From positions 1 through 45,114 of the IMG/VR virus record IMGVR_UViG_3300028384_001190: a stretch of DNA of 45,114 nucleotides. The stretch is one strand, 5' to 3'. This stretch comes from a virus. The notes under the pieces were generated by a model that saw only the letters and a program-made list of their open reading frames with translations, had not been told where the DNA came from and did no database searches. Of this stretch, positions 24,206 to 32,241 are shown piece after piece. How positions within the stretch are numbered: position 1 is the stretch's first letter; every line of letters starts with the position of its first letter. The translations under genes were made by a program, and so were the position numbers.

Positions 24206-24766
24206 TTACTCCTTATTTTTAAGCAAATTTTTAATCTTTGCTAATAAATCCTCGTCTAAGTCGTCTAGACTACCTTTTTCTTGTTTAATTTCCTCGGAGA
24301 GAGGAGTAGGGGCGGTAACTTTGGCTATGTCTACTCTATTCTTTTTTGTTTTCTTACTGTAGACTTCGGTTCTTCCTGAACCTAAATCAAGTTTGACGCC
24401 CCACGTCTCATTATACGCTTCCCAATCTATCGTATCTCCTAAATAATTAGTTTTTACAATAGAATAAATATTTAATTGTCGAGGGTTGAGAGAGGCTACA
24501 ACCTCTTCTTCTGGTATTCCCACGCTTATCTTTGTTTTAATTTCCACACAAGTATTGTTAATAAAAATTTCATCTCGCTCTGTAGCTACTCGTGTAATCT
24601 TATTTTGAGTGACTACCACATCCCAAGACTCGGCAAATGAAGCCCAAGTATCTTCTTCCAGCATAATTTTTTCAATTTCTGGAACAATCCACTCTTTATC
24701 CTCAGAAGGCTTATTACCATTTTTTAATTTGTAAGCACAAAGTCTTACATCGCTTCTTCTAAACAT
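24206..24766 (-). CDS. Hypothetical protein in the fibre operon
   Basis: A 186-residue mostly soluble protein (MFRRSDVRLCAYKLKNGNKP, DTWASFAESWDVVVTQNKIT, DTIDWEAYNETWGVKLDLGS) with a charged helical C-terminus (GSLDDLDEDLLAKIKNLLKN). It starts behind an AAGAGG ribosome site and just downstream of a GC-rich hairpin that separates it from the 642-residue gene. Unlike its neighbours it is not Ser/Thr/Gly-rich, so it may be an assembly factor or chaperone for the fibres rather than a fibre. This is inference; no family was recognised. Confidence 0.65.
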   Translation of the reverse strand: MFRRSDVRLCAYKLKNGNKPSEDKEWIVPEIEKIMLEEDTWASFAESWDVVVTQNKITRVATERDEIFINNTCVEIKTKISVGIPEEEVVASLNPRQLNIYSIVKTNYLGDTIDWEAYNETWGVKLDLGSGRTEVYSKKTKKNRVDIAKVTAPTPLSEEIKQEKGSLDDLDEDLLAKIKNLLKNKE

Positions 24767-24783
24767 TTTAACCTCTTAGTAAA

Positions 24784-24799
24784 GGGGGCTTACGCCCCC
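24784..24799 (-). other. GC-rich stem-loop between structural genes (possible partial terminator)
   Basis: Perfect 6-base-pair stem GGGGGC / GCCCCC with a 4-base loop (GTAA on the transcribed minus strand) in the 40-base gap after the 642-residue gene. On the minus strand it is followed by only TTT before the sequence becomes mixed, so as a terminator it is weak. A stem this stable immediately after the stop codon could attenuate transcription or protect the 3' end of the upstream mRNA, lowering expression of the downstream genes. Confidence 0.6.
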
Positions 24800-24806
24800 G
24801 TACATA

Positions 24807-26735
24807 TTATACTGAGCCAGGCTCGTAGTTTCTTTCAATAGCTGGAATAAGAGAAACAGAGTTTGTCTTACTTCTGCCAATAGTTCCTGTTGTACTAACA
24901 TACTGGGCATCTTCCAAGCCGATAGCAACTACCGTAATTGGAACATCGCCAAACACTGTGTTTCCTCGCTGGTTGTTTCCGTCGTAGTTATAGGATAGCT
25001 CAATTTGATCTTGTGCGTTCTTATCCGTAGCTACAACACCTGTCATTGGAGCCTCGGAAGCGTCATTTACAATGATCGCACCGGAAGTTCCATAGTCGTT
25101 TCCAGTTGGAGAAACAGAATTAGTAAAGAATACAAAGTATTCTGCATCTGTATCTGCAAGGAGGTTGTCTCCTAGAGTAATAATCAAGAACGCGGTAAAA
25201 TCAAATCGTCGAACAGTATCGCTAAAGTCAGTAAAGTCAATAGAGTTGATGTCTGTTCCCTTAAACGAATCAATATATACACCTGTAGTTGTTACAAGAG
25301 TATCACCAACAAAGTTTAAAAGTCTATCCGCAGTTTTACCGATTACTGCCGGAGGAGTTGCTGAGTTAATATCTGCTGATCGACGCAGAGAATATTGAAC
25401 AAACTCGTAAATTTCTGAAGTTGACGCATCACCACCATTATAGCTGGCAGTTCCTGTATCTCCATCAACAATCACAGAGAAAGCAAAGTAGTTTCCTGAT
25501 CCTACAGAAATCTCTCTCTCACCTTCTGTGTAAGACACAAGAGTTGCAGTGCCTCCATTGGCTGTGTAATCTGCAACACCTGATGCATCAATAGTTCCAG
25601 TTGCAGTAACTTCAAACCAACGTCCTGCAGTATCTTGATAAACTTCTCCAAGATTAATAGTTCCTGCTGTAACTGTGCTACTAATATCAGCATTTGTAAT
25701 ACGACCGTTACTCGCATCTTCTGCGTAAGTAATTGTCATCGCACCGTATACATCTTTCTGGACCGCCGCAGTAGATGTAGCACCTGTCTCAGTACCAGAT
25801 ATACTAAATGTAGTATCTGATCCAGCCGCTGTAATTGCGACAGAAGTAGCATTATAGCCTACAGTTGTTGCTCCACTAATTGTAATAATGTCACCTACAC
25901 CTAAGCCGTGAGCACTTGAAGTAGTATAAGTTTGAGCAGACCCATCCCCAGAAATTGAAGTAATAAACCCAGAAGTATTAGCAATAACTTCTTCTGCATG
26001 AGTTACTTTTAAGTCTGTGGTGTTTGTGATAGGAAAACGATATGCTTGGAATGTAGCAGTCGTTACACCAATATCCGAGAAGGCAGATTCTGCGTAAGTT
26101 TTCTTCCACTCTCGACAAAACGCCTTGAAGAAGCCTCTGTAGTTAAAATCTGGAGTGCCGTCTCCGTTATCATCTCGATAAATTTGAACCGCTTGGTTGA
26201 CCTTACCTTTTAAGATAAAGTTTGCAGTATTATCAGTTGTCTCATCATTTTGTTGATCGTAGTAAACTTGGTCCGTAGCAGCAAGAGTTCCTAGAGAGAT
26301 AATACCTGCCCACTCTTCAGTAAGCTGATTAGAAGTGTTTCGAACTGACCATCCGCCTGTTCTTAAGAGCTCGGTTGTATTTGCTGCAACTGAGTCTGTT
26401 CCAGAGTCATTTACTTTGTCCCAGTTCCAACCATTAATCATTTCAAACTGCTCGTCCGTAATTGGACTCATAGGAAAAGGAAATTTAATTAAAGTGTCGT
26501 CTGCAAGCCAAATATCTTTGAGTTTTGAATAAACTGCTTTAATTGTTGCCCCGTCATTAGTAAGATTATCGACTACTTTCAAGGCAATAGTTTTTGTGTT
26601 ATACCCAATAATAAGTTCCTTATCAGTTGAGCCAGCAAATGCGGTAGCAAAAGCACCCGCATCGGCGGCAGCCGTAGCTACAAAATCCATCTGATCCGGA
26701 TCCGTAATGGGATTTTCTGTGTAGTTAGTGGCCAT
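24807..26735 (-). CDS. Large structural protein with C-terminal module shared with its neighbour
   Basis: A 642-residue protein of unknown detailed role in the fibre operon. The N-terminus (PITDPDQMDFVATAAADAGA, FPMSPITDEQFEMINGWNW) and middle (FILKGKVNQAVQIYRDDNGD, FNYRGFFKAFCREWKKTYAE) are distinctive. An inserted beta domain carries SSAHGLGVGDIITISG and ITYAEDASNGRITNADISST. The C-terminal about 60 residues (IELSYNYDGN, DVPITVVAIGLEDAQYV, then IERNYEPGSV) match the end of the 556-residue protein upstream (TTFSYNTSAGDIPVVLVAHN, then IEDRQYDVGSV). The start has a good AGGAG site. It may be a shaft or sheath protein; assignment is uncertain. Confidence 0.72.
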   Translation of the reverse strand: MATNYTENPITDPDQMDFVATAAADAGAFATAFAGSTDKELIIGYNTKTIALKVVDNLTNDGATIKAVYSKLKDIWLADDTLIKFPFPMSPITDEQFEMINGWNWDKVNDSGTDSVAANTTELLRTGGWSVRNTSNQLTEEWAGIISLGTLAATDQVYYDQQNDETTDNTANFILKGKVNQAVQIYRDDNGDGTPDFNYRGFFKAFCREWKKTYAESAFSDIGVTTATFQAYRFPITNTTDLKVTHAEEVIANTSGFITSISGDGSAQTYTTSSAHGLGVGDIITISGATTVGYNATSVAITAAGSDTTFSISGTETGATSTAAVQKDVYGAMTITYAEDASNGRITNADISSTVTAGTINLGEVYQDTAGRWFEVTATGTIDASGVADYTANGGTATLVSYTEGEREISVGSGNYFAFSVIVDGDTGTASYNGGDASTSEIYEFVQYSLRRSADINSATPPAVIGKTADRLLNFVGDTLVTTTGVYIDSFKGTDINSIDFTDFSDTVRRFDFTAFLIITLGDNLLADTDAEYFVFFTNSVSPTGNDYGTSGAIIVNDASEAPMTGVVATDKNAQDQIELSYNYDGNNQRGNTVFGDVPITVVAIGLEDAQYVSTTGTIGRSKTNSVSLIPAIERNYEPGSV

Positions 26736-26773
26736 TTTAGTCTCCTAATAGCCTTGCCCTAAAAGTAGAGCTA

Positions 26774-28444
26774 TTAAACGCTTCCTACATCGTATTGTCT
26801 ATCTTCAATTTGAAACACGGTGAAAGAAGTATTCTCGGAGGCACCTAGTGTGAGTGTCTCTCGAAAAAATTCAAAATCTAAATTATGAGCTACTAAAACA
26901 ACAGGAATATCCCCTGCTGAAGTATTGTAGCTGAATGTTGTACTATAAACTCCGTTTGCTAGAATTGGAGTTGTAAACCCGGAGTCTCCACCAGTAGCTG
27001 TCCCTACGCTTTCGATTCCTGCTAATTCTGTGTAAGTGTTTGGATCTGCTAAATCTGTATAAGAATAGAGTCTTAGCTCTGTGTCTGCTTCAATATTGTT
27101 TACTGTTAAAGTTTTAGATGCTACAAATACTGTAGAAGAACCTACTCCTACATTCGTAACAGTAGGAGTATTACTTGTTCCAGTTAAGTTTACTGTAATA
27201 GTGTTGCCAGAGGAATTTCTTATTGCGGAAGAACTACCCCCGTCAATAACTCCAAAAGTTGAGTTATCAAAAACTAAATTAGTAAAAGTTATTTCATCGT
27301 CTGTAGGGTATTGAGTGCTTGTAAATTCAAAAGCATGGCCCGCCCCTTGATTAATTACATTACAATTATTTATACCTGTTGTTACCCCAAAAGTAGCATC
27401 AGTAACCATAGCAACGCCAGCAACACCTCTAGGCCGTAAGTCTAAGTTTTTTAATACTGCTCCATTTTGCGTCATAGATACAGAATCTACAGTGCCTCCG
27501 TCAATAGTTACAGAACTTTGTAGATTTAATTCTTTTAAACCTAATACAGCACAAGACTCTATAGAGGCAGTTCCGGCATTAGATAAAAAACTGAGGCAAG
27601 GTCTAGCAGTCGCAGCCGATACATTAGAAGACTGAAAGTTACAATTAGCTAGAGAGAAAGAAGTGCTGGCATTTCCTAAATTTACAACCCAACCCAACCA
27701 ATCTTGTCTAATGGCTGATTGATCTGCAAAAACAAATGTTTTATCTACTTCACTAAATGTTGTAGCTACAGCCGTATTTGCCGTAGTTCCTTCCCCTATT
27801 ATCAAAGTAGCGTAAAAAATATCTACACCTGCTTGAGCGACTAATAAGCCGTTGTAGCCGCTGGTTTTATTAGATTCTTGAGACCTAATAAAAGTAATAG
27901 TGTTATCTGTAGTACCATTTAAAAAGAAAGGCTCTTCTTGTGAGCCTACAAAATATCTAGAGTTATCTACTTGTGAGTTTGGCTTGTTTCCTGAACCTGA
28001 ATCTGTATTACTGATTCTAAACCCTATAGCCTCTAGTGACGAAGTTGTTACTGTTCCTGAGAATTGATCCATGTCAATCCAAATAGGAGTATACCCGCCG
28101 GTTGGAGGATAAAAATTACCTAGATTAATTATGCCTTCGTTGGCTCCATCATACACTAAACCATCAAAGCTAGTTAAAGTAGCTCCCACAGAAGTATTAA
28201 ACCAATATAAAACACAACTTCCCGCAGAAGAAACATCTACTGTTCCCCCTGCAGACGCCCCAAAAGCTTTTATTAAATTATTTTCATTGTCTATACGGAA
28301 CTCGCCACATCCAACGCCTTGAAGCTCAAAACCGTCCGCGTCATTAATAGCTATAGCCGCATTACCCCCACCGGGCGAGTATTCGTTAGCTCCTACGGTA
28401 GCATCTAAGTTATTAAATACCTGAGTTCTTGTCCCGAAAGCCAT
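26774..28444 (-). CDS. Beta-helix structural protein (probable tailspike or fibre)
   Basis: A 556-residue protein with long runs of right-handed beta-helix-like strands (FSLANCNFQSSNVSAAT, GTASIESCAVLGLKELNLQS, GGTVDSVSMTQNGAVLKNLD, NNCNVINQGAGHAFEF). Such solenoids are typical of receptor-binding spikes. The N-terminal region includes GNAAIAINDADGFELQG and IWIDMDQFSG. No catalytic motif of a lyase or hydrolase was identified. The last about 60 residues are shared with the 642-residue neighbour. Its start overlaps the stop of the 118-residue gene by one base, making it the second gene of the transcript from the 28863-28891 promoter. Confidence 0.75.
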   Translation of the reverse strand: MAFGTRTQVFNNLDATVGANEYSPGGGNAAIAINDADGFELQGVGCGEFRIDNENNLIKAFGASAGGTVDVSSAGSCVLYWFNTSVGATLTSFDGLVYDGANEGIINLGNFYPPTGGYTPIWIDMDQFSGTVTTSSLEAIGFRISNTDSGSGNKPNSQVDNSRYFVGSQEEPFFLNGTTDNTITFIRSQESNKTSGYNGLLVAQAGVDIFYATLIIGEGTTANTAVATTFSEVDKTFVFADQSAIRQDWLGWVVNLGNASTSFSLANCNFQSSNVSAATARPCLSFLSNAGTASIESCAVLGLKELNLQSSVTIDGGTVDSVSMTQNGAVLKNLDLRPRGVAGVAMVTDATFGVTTGINNCNVINQGAGHAFEFTSTQYPTDDEITFTNLVFDNSTFGVIDGGSSSAIRNSSGNTITVNLTGTSNTPTVTNVGVGSSTVFVASKTLTVNNIEADTELRLYSYTDLADPNTYTELAGIESVGTATGGDSGFTTPILANGVYSTTFSYNTSAGDIPVVLVAHNLDFEFFRETLTLGASENTSFTVFQIEDRQYDVGSV

Positions 28445-28800
28445 TACGATATAGTTCTAGTAACGTCTTTTACGACTTTTACCTTACCAAGTAGCAGGGT
28501 TTGTACATTCCCTGTATCATCAATTTGTTGAACATCGTAGTTATATGTTTTTGGGTCTAGAGTATTTGTCTGAGTATCTGTTGCGTTTATATAAACTATA
28601 CCGGCAGCAGCGTCTGCCCCAGAAGAGGTTGCAGTTACTTGAAGATCTCCAGGATCTGCTGCATCTATATCAGATTTTAGGGTAAAGTAATAGGTATACC
28701 CTGTAATATCAACTACAGAGTTGTCTTGAGTCACGGAAAGTTTGATTGTCCAATCATCTCCTCTCACTAGAGGATTGAGGTCTTTTGCGGTAAATGACAT
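28444..28800 (-). CDS. Tail-fibre / baseplate-associated small protein with RGD-W module
   Basis: A 118-residue protein equal to a stand-alone copy of the N-terminal module of the 253-residue protein at 19742-20503. It begins MSFTAKDLNPLVRGDDWTIK and ends GKVKVVKDVTRTIS. It is the first gene after the perfect sigma70 promoter on the minus strand, so it leads the fibre transcript. BppU-like modules of this kind connect receptor-binding proteins to the baseplate in other phages, so an adaptor role is plausible, though inferred. Confidence 0.75.
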   Translation of the reverse strand: MSFTAKDLNPLVRGDDWTIKLSVTQDNSVVDITGYTYYFTLKSDIDAADPGDLQVTATSSGADAAAGIVYINATDTQTNTLDPKTYNYDVQQIDDTGNVQTLLLGKVKVVKDVTRTIS

Positions 28801-28862
28801 AGAAGGCTCTATACGTAAACTTGCCCAAACAAAGTTTTGAACTTTTAGTGCTATTTTAAAGA

Positions 28863-28891
28863 ATTATAGCCTATGGGAGATGCTATGTCAA
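28863..28891 (-). promoter_or_regulatory. Consensus sigma70 promoter for the fibre operon (TTGACA-N17-TATAAT)
   Basis: On the minus strand: -35 TTGACA at 28891-28886, 17-base spacer, -10 TATAAT at 28868-28863. Expected start is near 28856, giving an untranslated leader of about 55 bases before the gene starting at 28800. Box sequences and spacing are identical to the plus-strand promoter at 6264-6292, while spacers are unrelated. It separates the glycosylation cassette from the fibre genes. Confidence 0.85.
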
Positions 28892-28908
28892 GATATATTT
28901 TTTGAAGG

Positions 28909-29586
28909 TTATTTGTTTAAATTCTCAAATAAAAAGTCGCCATCCGCCCCTGTAGGGTTTCTAAAAAACTCTCCGCAGTTTTTAAACCCAATACTTTCCA
29001 TAAATTCTATTGTCTCCGTTTTATGGGGAGCTCCTAAATTCCATTCTAAGGTAGGCAATTCTAGTATTACGACCTTGCTGTGTTGTATAATATCTATAGA
29101 ACCTTTGATTACATCTAGCTCTGACCCTTGTATATCCATTTTAATTAAATCAGGTAACTTAAAATTTTTCTCTTTAATTGCTGTAGATAGTTTTCTCATT
29201 TGTAAAGTTGTTGGCACAAAATGAGAAGGAGGCACTTTAGATAACTCTACATTTTCTTCGTAAAAATTTACTAAGTTCAATTCAGTATGTAATTGACACT
29301 CAACTTTTTTATCTTCGTTTCCTAATAATCCTATACACCAACCGTCTACTTTATTCGCAATATATAACGGTTCTACATTAGGAGCGGCATCAAAACAATA
29401 AACTAAAGATTCAGGATAAATTGTTTTTATCTCTCTATGCCAGTGTAAAACAGAAGATCCTATATCATAAATTACTTTGAACTCTTTATTTTCGCAGTAT
29501 TTAGTTAAAAAATCTACATGGCCTTTGGGTATACGCCCTCTGTGATGCCAATTTAAAATTTTATCATATAATTCATGCGGCTGCAT
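28909..29586 (-). CDS. FkbM-family methyltransferase
   Basis: SAM-dependent methyltransferase of the FkbM type, commonly modifying sugars on surface polysaccharides or glycoproteins. In 225 residues: the cofactor motif region VIYDIGSSVLHWHREIK, FDAAPNVEP, the family-typical LIKMDIQGSELDVIKGS, VVILELPTLEW, and a C-terminal DGDFLFEN. It is the last gene of a three-gene glycosylation cassette and overlaps the preceding gene by 14 bases. The region is visibly more A+T-rich than its surroundings. The likely substrate is a sugar added by the two neighbouring glycosyltransferases, either on a virion protein or on host surface glycan. Confidence 0.9.
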   Translation of the reverse strand: MQPHELYDKILNWHHRGRIPKGHVDFLTKYCENKEFKVIYDIGSSVLHWHREIKTIYPESLVYCFDAAPNVEPLYIANKVDGWCIGLLGNEDKKVECQLHTELNLVNFYEENVELSKVPPSHFVPTTLQMRKLSTAIKEKNFKLPDLIKMDIQGSELDVIKGSIDIIQHSKVVILELPTLEWNLGAPHKTETIEFMESIGFKNCGEFFRNPTGADGDFLFENLNK

Positions 29587-30625
29587 TTATGGCCTCTTTA
29601 TTTTCTAAAAGTATAGTATCTAATCTTTTTTCTGTGCTATCTAAACTAGAACATACATAGTTTTCCAAATACCAATATAACCAAGATTGAGCCACTAATG
29701 GATTGTACCAAATATTTAGATCATTTATAAGCTGGGGCAAGTGTGCCGCATGCAGTAGCTCTTTTGTTGCATAGCGGTACTCTGGGCGTCCATAAGATAT
29801 AACTGGAACTTTGTGCATTAAACACTCTATACCTGCGGTACTATTTTCAACAATAGCTACTTTAGTCTTAGGTAAAACTTTATGTATACTCTCCCAATCT
29901 TCTAACACTACTACTCCTTTGGCTTTCCATTGTTGTATTCTTGCTCCATACCAATCCCAAGAACCTGATTTTAAAGTCTCTCGTTTAAGAGTCGGGTGAA
30001 TTTTAACGACAATAGGAGAGTTAACTAAATCAGGTCTTCTAAGAAGAGATTTCATTATAGCTTCTATTTTTTCCCAATGGTTGCCAAAAGAAAACTCCGT
30101 AACTGTAGTATCAGCAGTCATTTGACCAATTACTAAAATATGGTTATCTGGAACATCTACATCTTCTTTACTAAATTGAAGATCGGCCTCTATCCATTTA
30201 TTAGAGTTTGACTGTATTAAAGGATCTATTTTATTTTTGAAATACATATGTAAAAACGCAAGGTCTTGTAACCCAAAATCTTTTTCATAGGCAGGAGAAG
30301 AATAAGCCGCATATCCTAGAGTGTCTAAAGTAAAATGAGCGGGAGTAGGCCCTGTAGGTTTTAAAAATATATTTAAAAGAGATTCTTTTCTGTAAAATCC
30401 AGCATCCATAAGCTCTGATTCATAAGTATGGTTATATAGATGGATTGCATTATCTGTTTTAATTCCAGTTTTTACACCTTCCGGAAGAAACTCAAAGCTT
30501 AAATGATCGCTTACAAAAACATCATAGCCTTTGTTTAAAAAAGCTTGCATAGTATTATAGTAACAAGCCGCCCATTGTTGATAGATTGCTTTATATTTAA
30601 AAGCGCATATATTTACTGCTGTCAT
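29573..30625 (-). CDS. Glycosyltransferase-like protein of the capsule (KpsS/KpsC-like) type
   Basis: A 350-residue protein with the C-terminal signature of capsule-synthesis-type transferases: PIVVKIHPTLKRE, then ENSTAGIECLMHKVPVISYG and RPEYRYA. The N-terminal half has Rossmann-like strands (YDVFVSDHLSFEFL, HILVIGQMTADTTV). No signal peptide or membrane helix was seen. Members of this group transfer Kdo or other sugars to lipids and polysaccharides. Here, without lipid-exporting partners, the acceptor could be a phage protein. Overlap of 14 bases with the methyltransferase and a 7-base gap to the GT2 gene show one transcript. Confidence 0.78.
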   Translation of the reverse strand: MTAVNICAFKYKAIYQQWAACYYNTMQAFLNKGYDVFVSDHLSFEFLPEGVKTGIKTDNAIHLYNHTYESELMDAGFYRKESLLNIFLKPTGPTPAHFTLDTLGYAAYSSPAYEKDFGLQDLAFLHMYFKNKIDPLIQSNSNKWIEADLQFSKEDVDVPDNHILVIGQMTADTTVTEFSFGNHWEKIEAIMKSLLRRPDLVNSPIVVKIHPTLKRETLKSGSWDWYGARIQQWKAKGVVVLEDWESIHKVLPKTKVAIVENSTAGIECLMHKVPVISYGRPEYRYATKELLHAAHLPQLINDLNIWYNPLVAQSWLYWYLENYVCSSLDSTEKRLDTILLENKEAINAAA

Positions 30626-30632
30626 ATTATTT

Positions 30633-32168
30633 TTAATCCATTAAATATTTTTTTTCAGTAGGAATTTCTATTAAAGTGGTCATTCCATAAAACAAACCTA
30701 AAGTTTCTTCAACATAAGCATTAAAGTTTGCGTGTAATAAAAAAGGAGAGTTTTTAGTTTCGGTGTTGTATATAAACTCGCCATCAAAACCAATACTTTT
30801 TACTGAGAAAGCTAAAGTGTTAAAAAGAGAACAATCAAAATCTAGCTCTATAAGATTATTTGTATCTTCGTATACTTGATAGTAGGTATAATACCTTTGG
30901 TCGTCAAAAATAGTAGGAACTGTCTCAGGAATAATTTTTAATATATTTTTTACCTTTCCTAATATTACCCCACTGTTTAAAAATTTGTAAGAGTTTTTTG
31001 TGTATTTTTCTTTATACCAAGGAGCCAGTTCTGCATCCGGCCAACAGTTTCTTTCTGAGTTAAAAATGACTTTATTGTCTAAATCAAAAAAGTTTATTGC
31101 TTTTATAAAATCTTTATAGGGTCTTATAAAAACTGTATCATAGGCATCTAAAAACAGTATTATTTGTTCAGGATTTTGCGTTTCGCAAAACTCTTTTAGT
31201 TTGTTTATTTTTTTGCCATGTCCTTCGTACACCTCTCCATTTCCTGCAAAAGTTAGAGGATACTTAAATCTTTGAGCACTTTTGATTAAATATTGAGATT
31301 TCTCTATTTCGGTTCCATAAGAAAAGCAAGCGACCGGACAAATAACTTGTTTTTCTATAAAGTTGTACCGTTCTTCATAGGACATTTTTTCTTTTGGTTT
31401 TATTAACGGAACACCTTTTAAAGAGCTCCAGTTTTCATGTATTGTTTGAAACAAACATTTTTCCATATTATAATAATTTGCCACCCAATCATCGTTTTGC
31501 GAAGTAATAGAATCTTCGGAGCTTCTATCATACACACATAAATCGACACAGGTAGTTATGTAGTAATTTAGAGTCTTTAGCCTAAAAAGTTGTAGCATTT
31601 TTAAAGATAGTATATAGTCCTCAAGCACTTTTATATCTTCAAAAAACATTAAATATTTTAATGCTTTTTTAGAGGCTAAAACAAATCTATCATGCCCTTT
31701 GATTTCGCCCTTATTAAAACCGGGTTTAAAACAGTCTGCAATAGGATCTTGCGGCCGAGGGTCTCTATCACTTGTTGTCCATAAATGAGGTGTATAATCG
31801 TCTCTAATGACTTCTGTACCACAAGAGCCTAGATAGTCTATGTCTGGATGAAGTTCAATATGTTCATATAAAGATTCTACATAGTAAGGACTAGCAAAAT
31901 CATCTCCGTCTATCATTGAGAAAAACTCGTGAGAGCTATCTTTTCTCCAAAGATTTAAAACGGAGTTTTTTCCTTTTCCAGGAGTTCCATTAGATTTTGT
32001 TACTATTGTTTCAGGGTATAAAGAAGTTACTTGTTTTTCATAATCAGGATCTAAAGTATTTACTACTATTTGTAATTCAAAATCTTTACAGGTTTGATTA
32101 TGAAAAGAAGTAATACATCTATTTAACCGAGGTAGATCTGAAGAGGTAAGGATGGATATAAGAAGCAT
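30633..32168 (-). CDS. Two-domain glycosyltransferase: GT2 fused to PLOD/procollagen-type glycosyltransferase domain
   Basis: A 511-residue fusion. Residues 1-250 are a GT-A family 2 transferase: LLISILTSSDLPRLNRCITS at the start and metal-binding DGDD at 87-90 in FSMIDGDDFASPYYVESL. Residues of about 270-511 resemble the glycosyltransferase domain of procollagen-lysine modifying enzymes: LTFAGNGEVYEGHGKK, IILFLDAYDTVFIRPYKDF (near 335-350), VIFNSERNCWPDAELAPWY (near 370) and KFLNSGVILGKVKNI, then DDQRYYT and LDFDCSLFNTL. This is the order seen in PLOD and GT25-like proteins. It lies directly downstream of the tip protein carrying a GPT-rich collagen-like stalk. Strongly A+T-rich DNA suggests a different origin from the tail genes. 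Confidence 0.85.
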   Translation of the reverse strand: MLLISILTSSDLPRLNRCITSFHNQTCKDFELQIVVNTLDPDYEKQVTSLYPETIVTKSNGTPGKGKNSVLNLWRKDSSHEFFSMIDGDDFASPYYVESLYEHIELHPDIDYLGSCGTEVIRDDYTPHLWTTSDRDPRPQDPIADCFKPGFNKGEIKGHDRFVLASKKALKYLMFFEDIKVLEDYILSLKMLQLFRLKTLNYYITTCVDLCVYDRSSEDSITSQNDDWVANYYNMEKCLFQTIHENWSSLKGVPLIKPKEKMSYEERYNFIEKQVICPVACFSYGTEIEKSQYLIKSAQRFKYPLTFAGNGEVYEGHGKKINKLKEFCETQNPEQIILFLDAYDTVFIRPYKDFIKAINFFDLDNKVIFNSERNCWPDAELAPWYKEKYTKNSYKFLNSGVILGKVKNILKIIPETVPTIFDDQRYYTYYQVYEDTNNLIELDFDCSLFNTLAFSVKSIGFDGEFIYNTETKNSPFLLHANFNAYVEETLGLFYGMTTLIEIPTEKKYLMD

Positions 32169-32200
32169 TTTAAGCCTACTACTGTCATTAATTTTAATAT

Positions 32201-32229
32201 AGTATAACAGAGTAGACTTAAAAATGCAA
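32201..32229 (-). promoter_or_regulatory. Possible promoter for the glycosylation cassette
   Basis: In the 73-base gap between the tip-protein stop and the glycosyltransferase start, minus strand: TTGCAT at 32229-32224, 17-base spacer, TATACT at 32206-32201. The -10 matches five of six consensus bases but the -35 only three, so it is much weaker than the two perfect promoters. An AT-rich inverted repeat (CTTAAAAA with TTTTTAAG) overlaps the -35 side and could also act as a weak terminator for the tip-protein transcript. Confidence 0.45.
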
Positions 32230-32241
32230 GCATTAAATTTT

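Noticed and set aside
26746-26776. Inverted repeat (TAATAGC / GCTATTA) before the 642-residue gene
   Set aside because: It has a 7-base AT-rich stem with a 17-base loop and no U tract; too weak to call a terminator.
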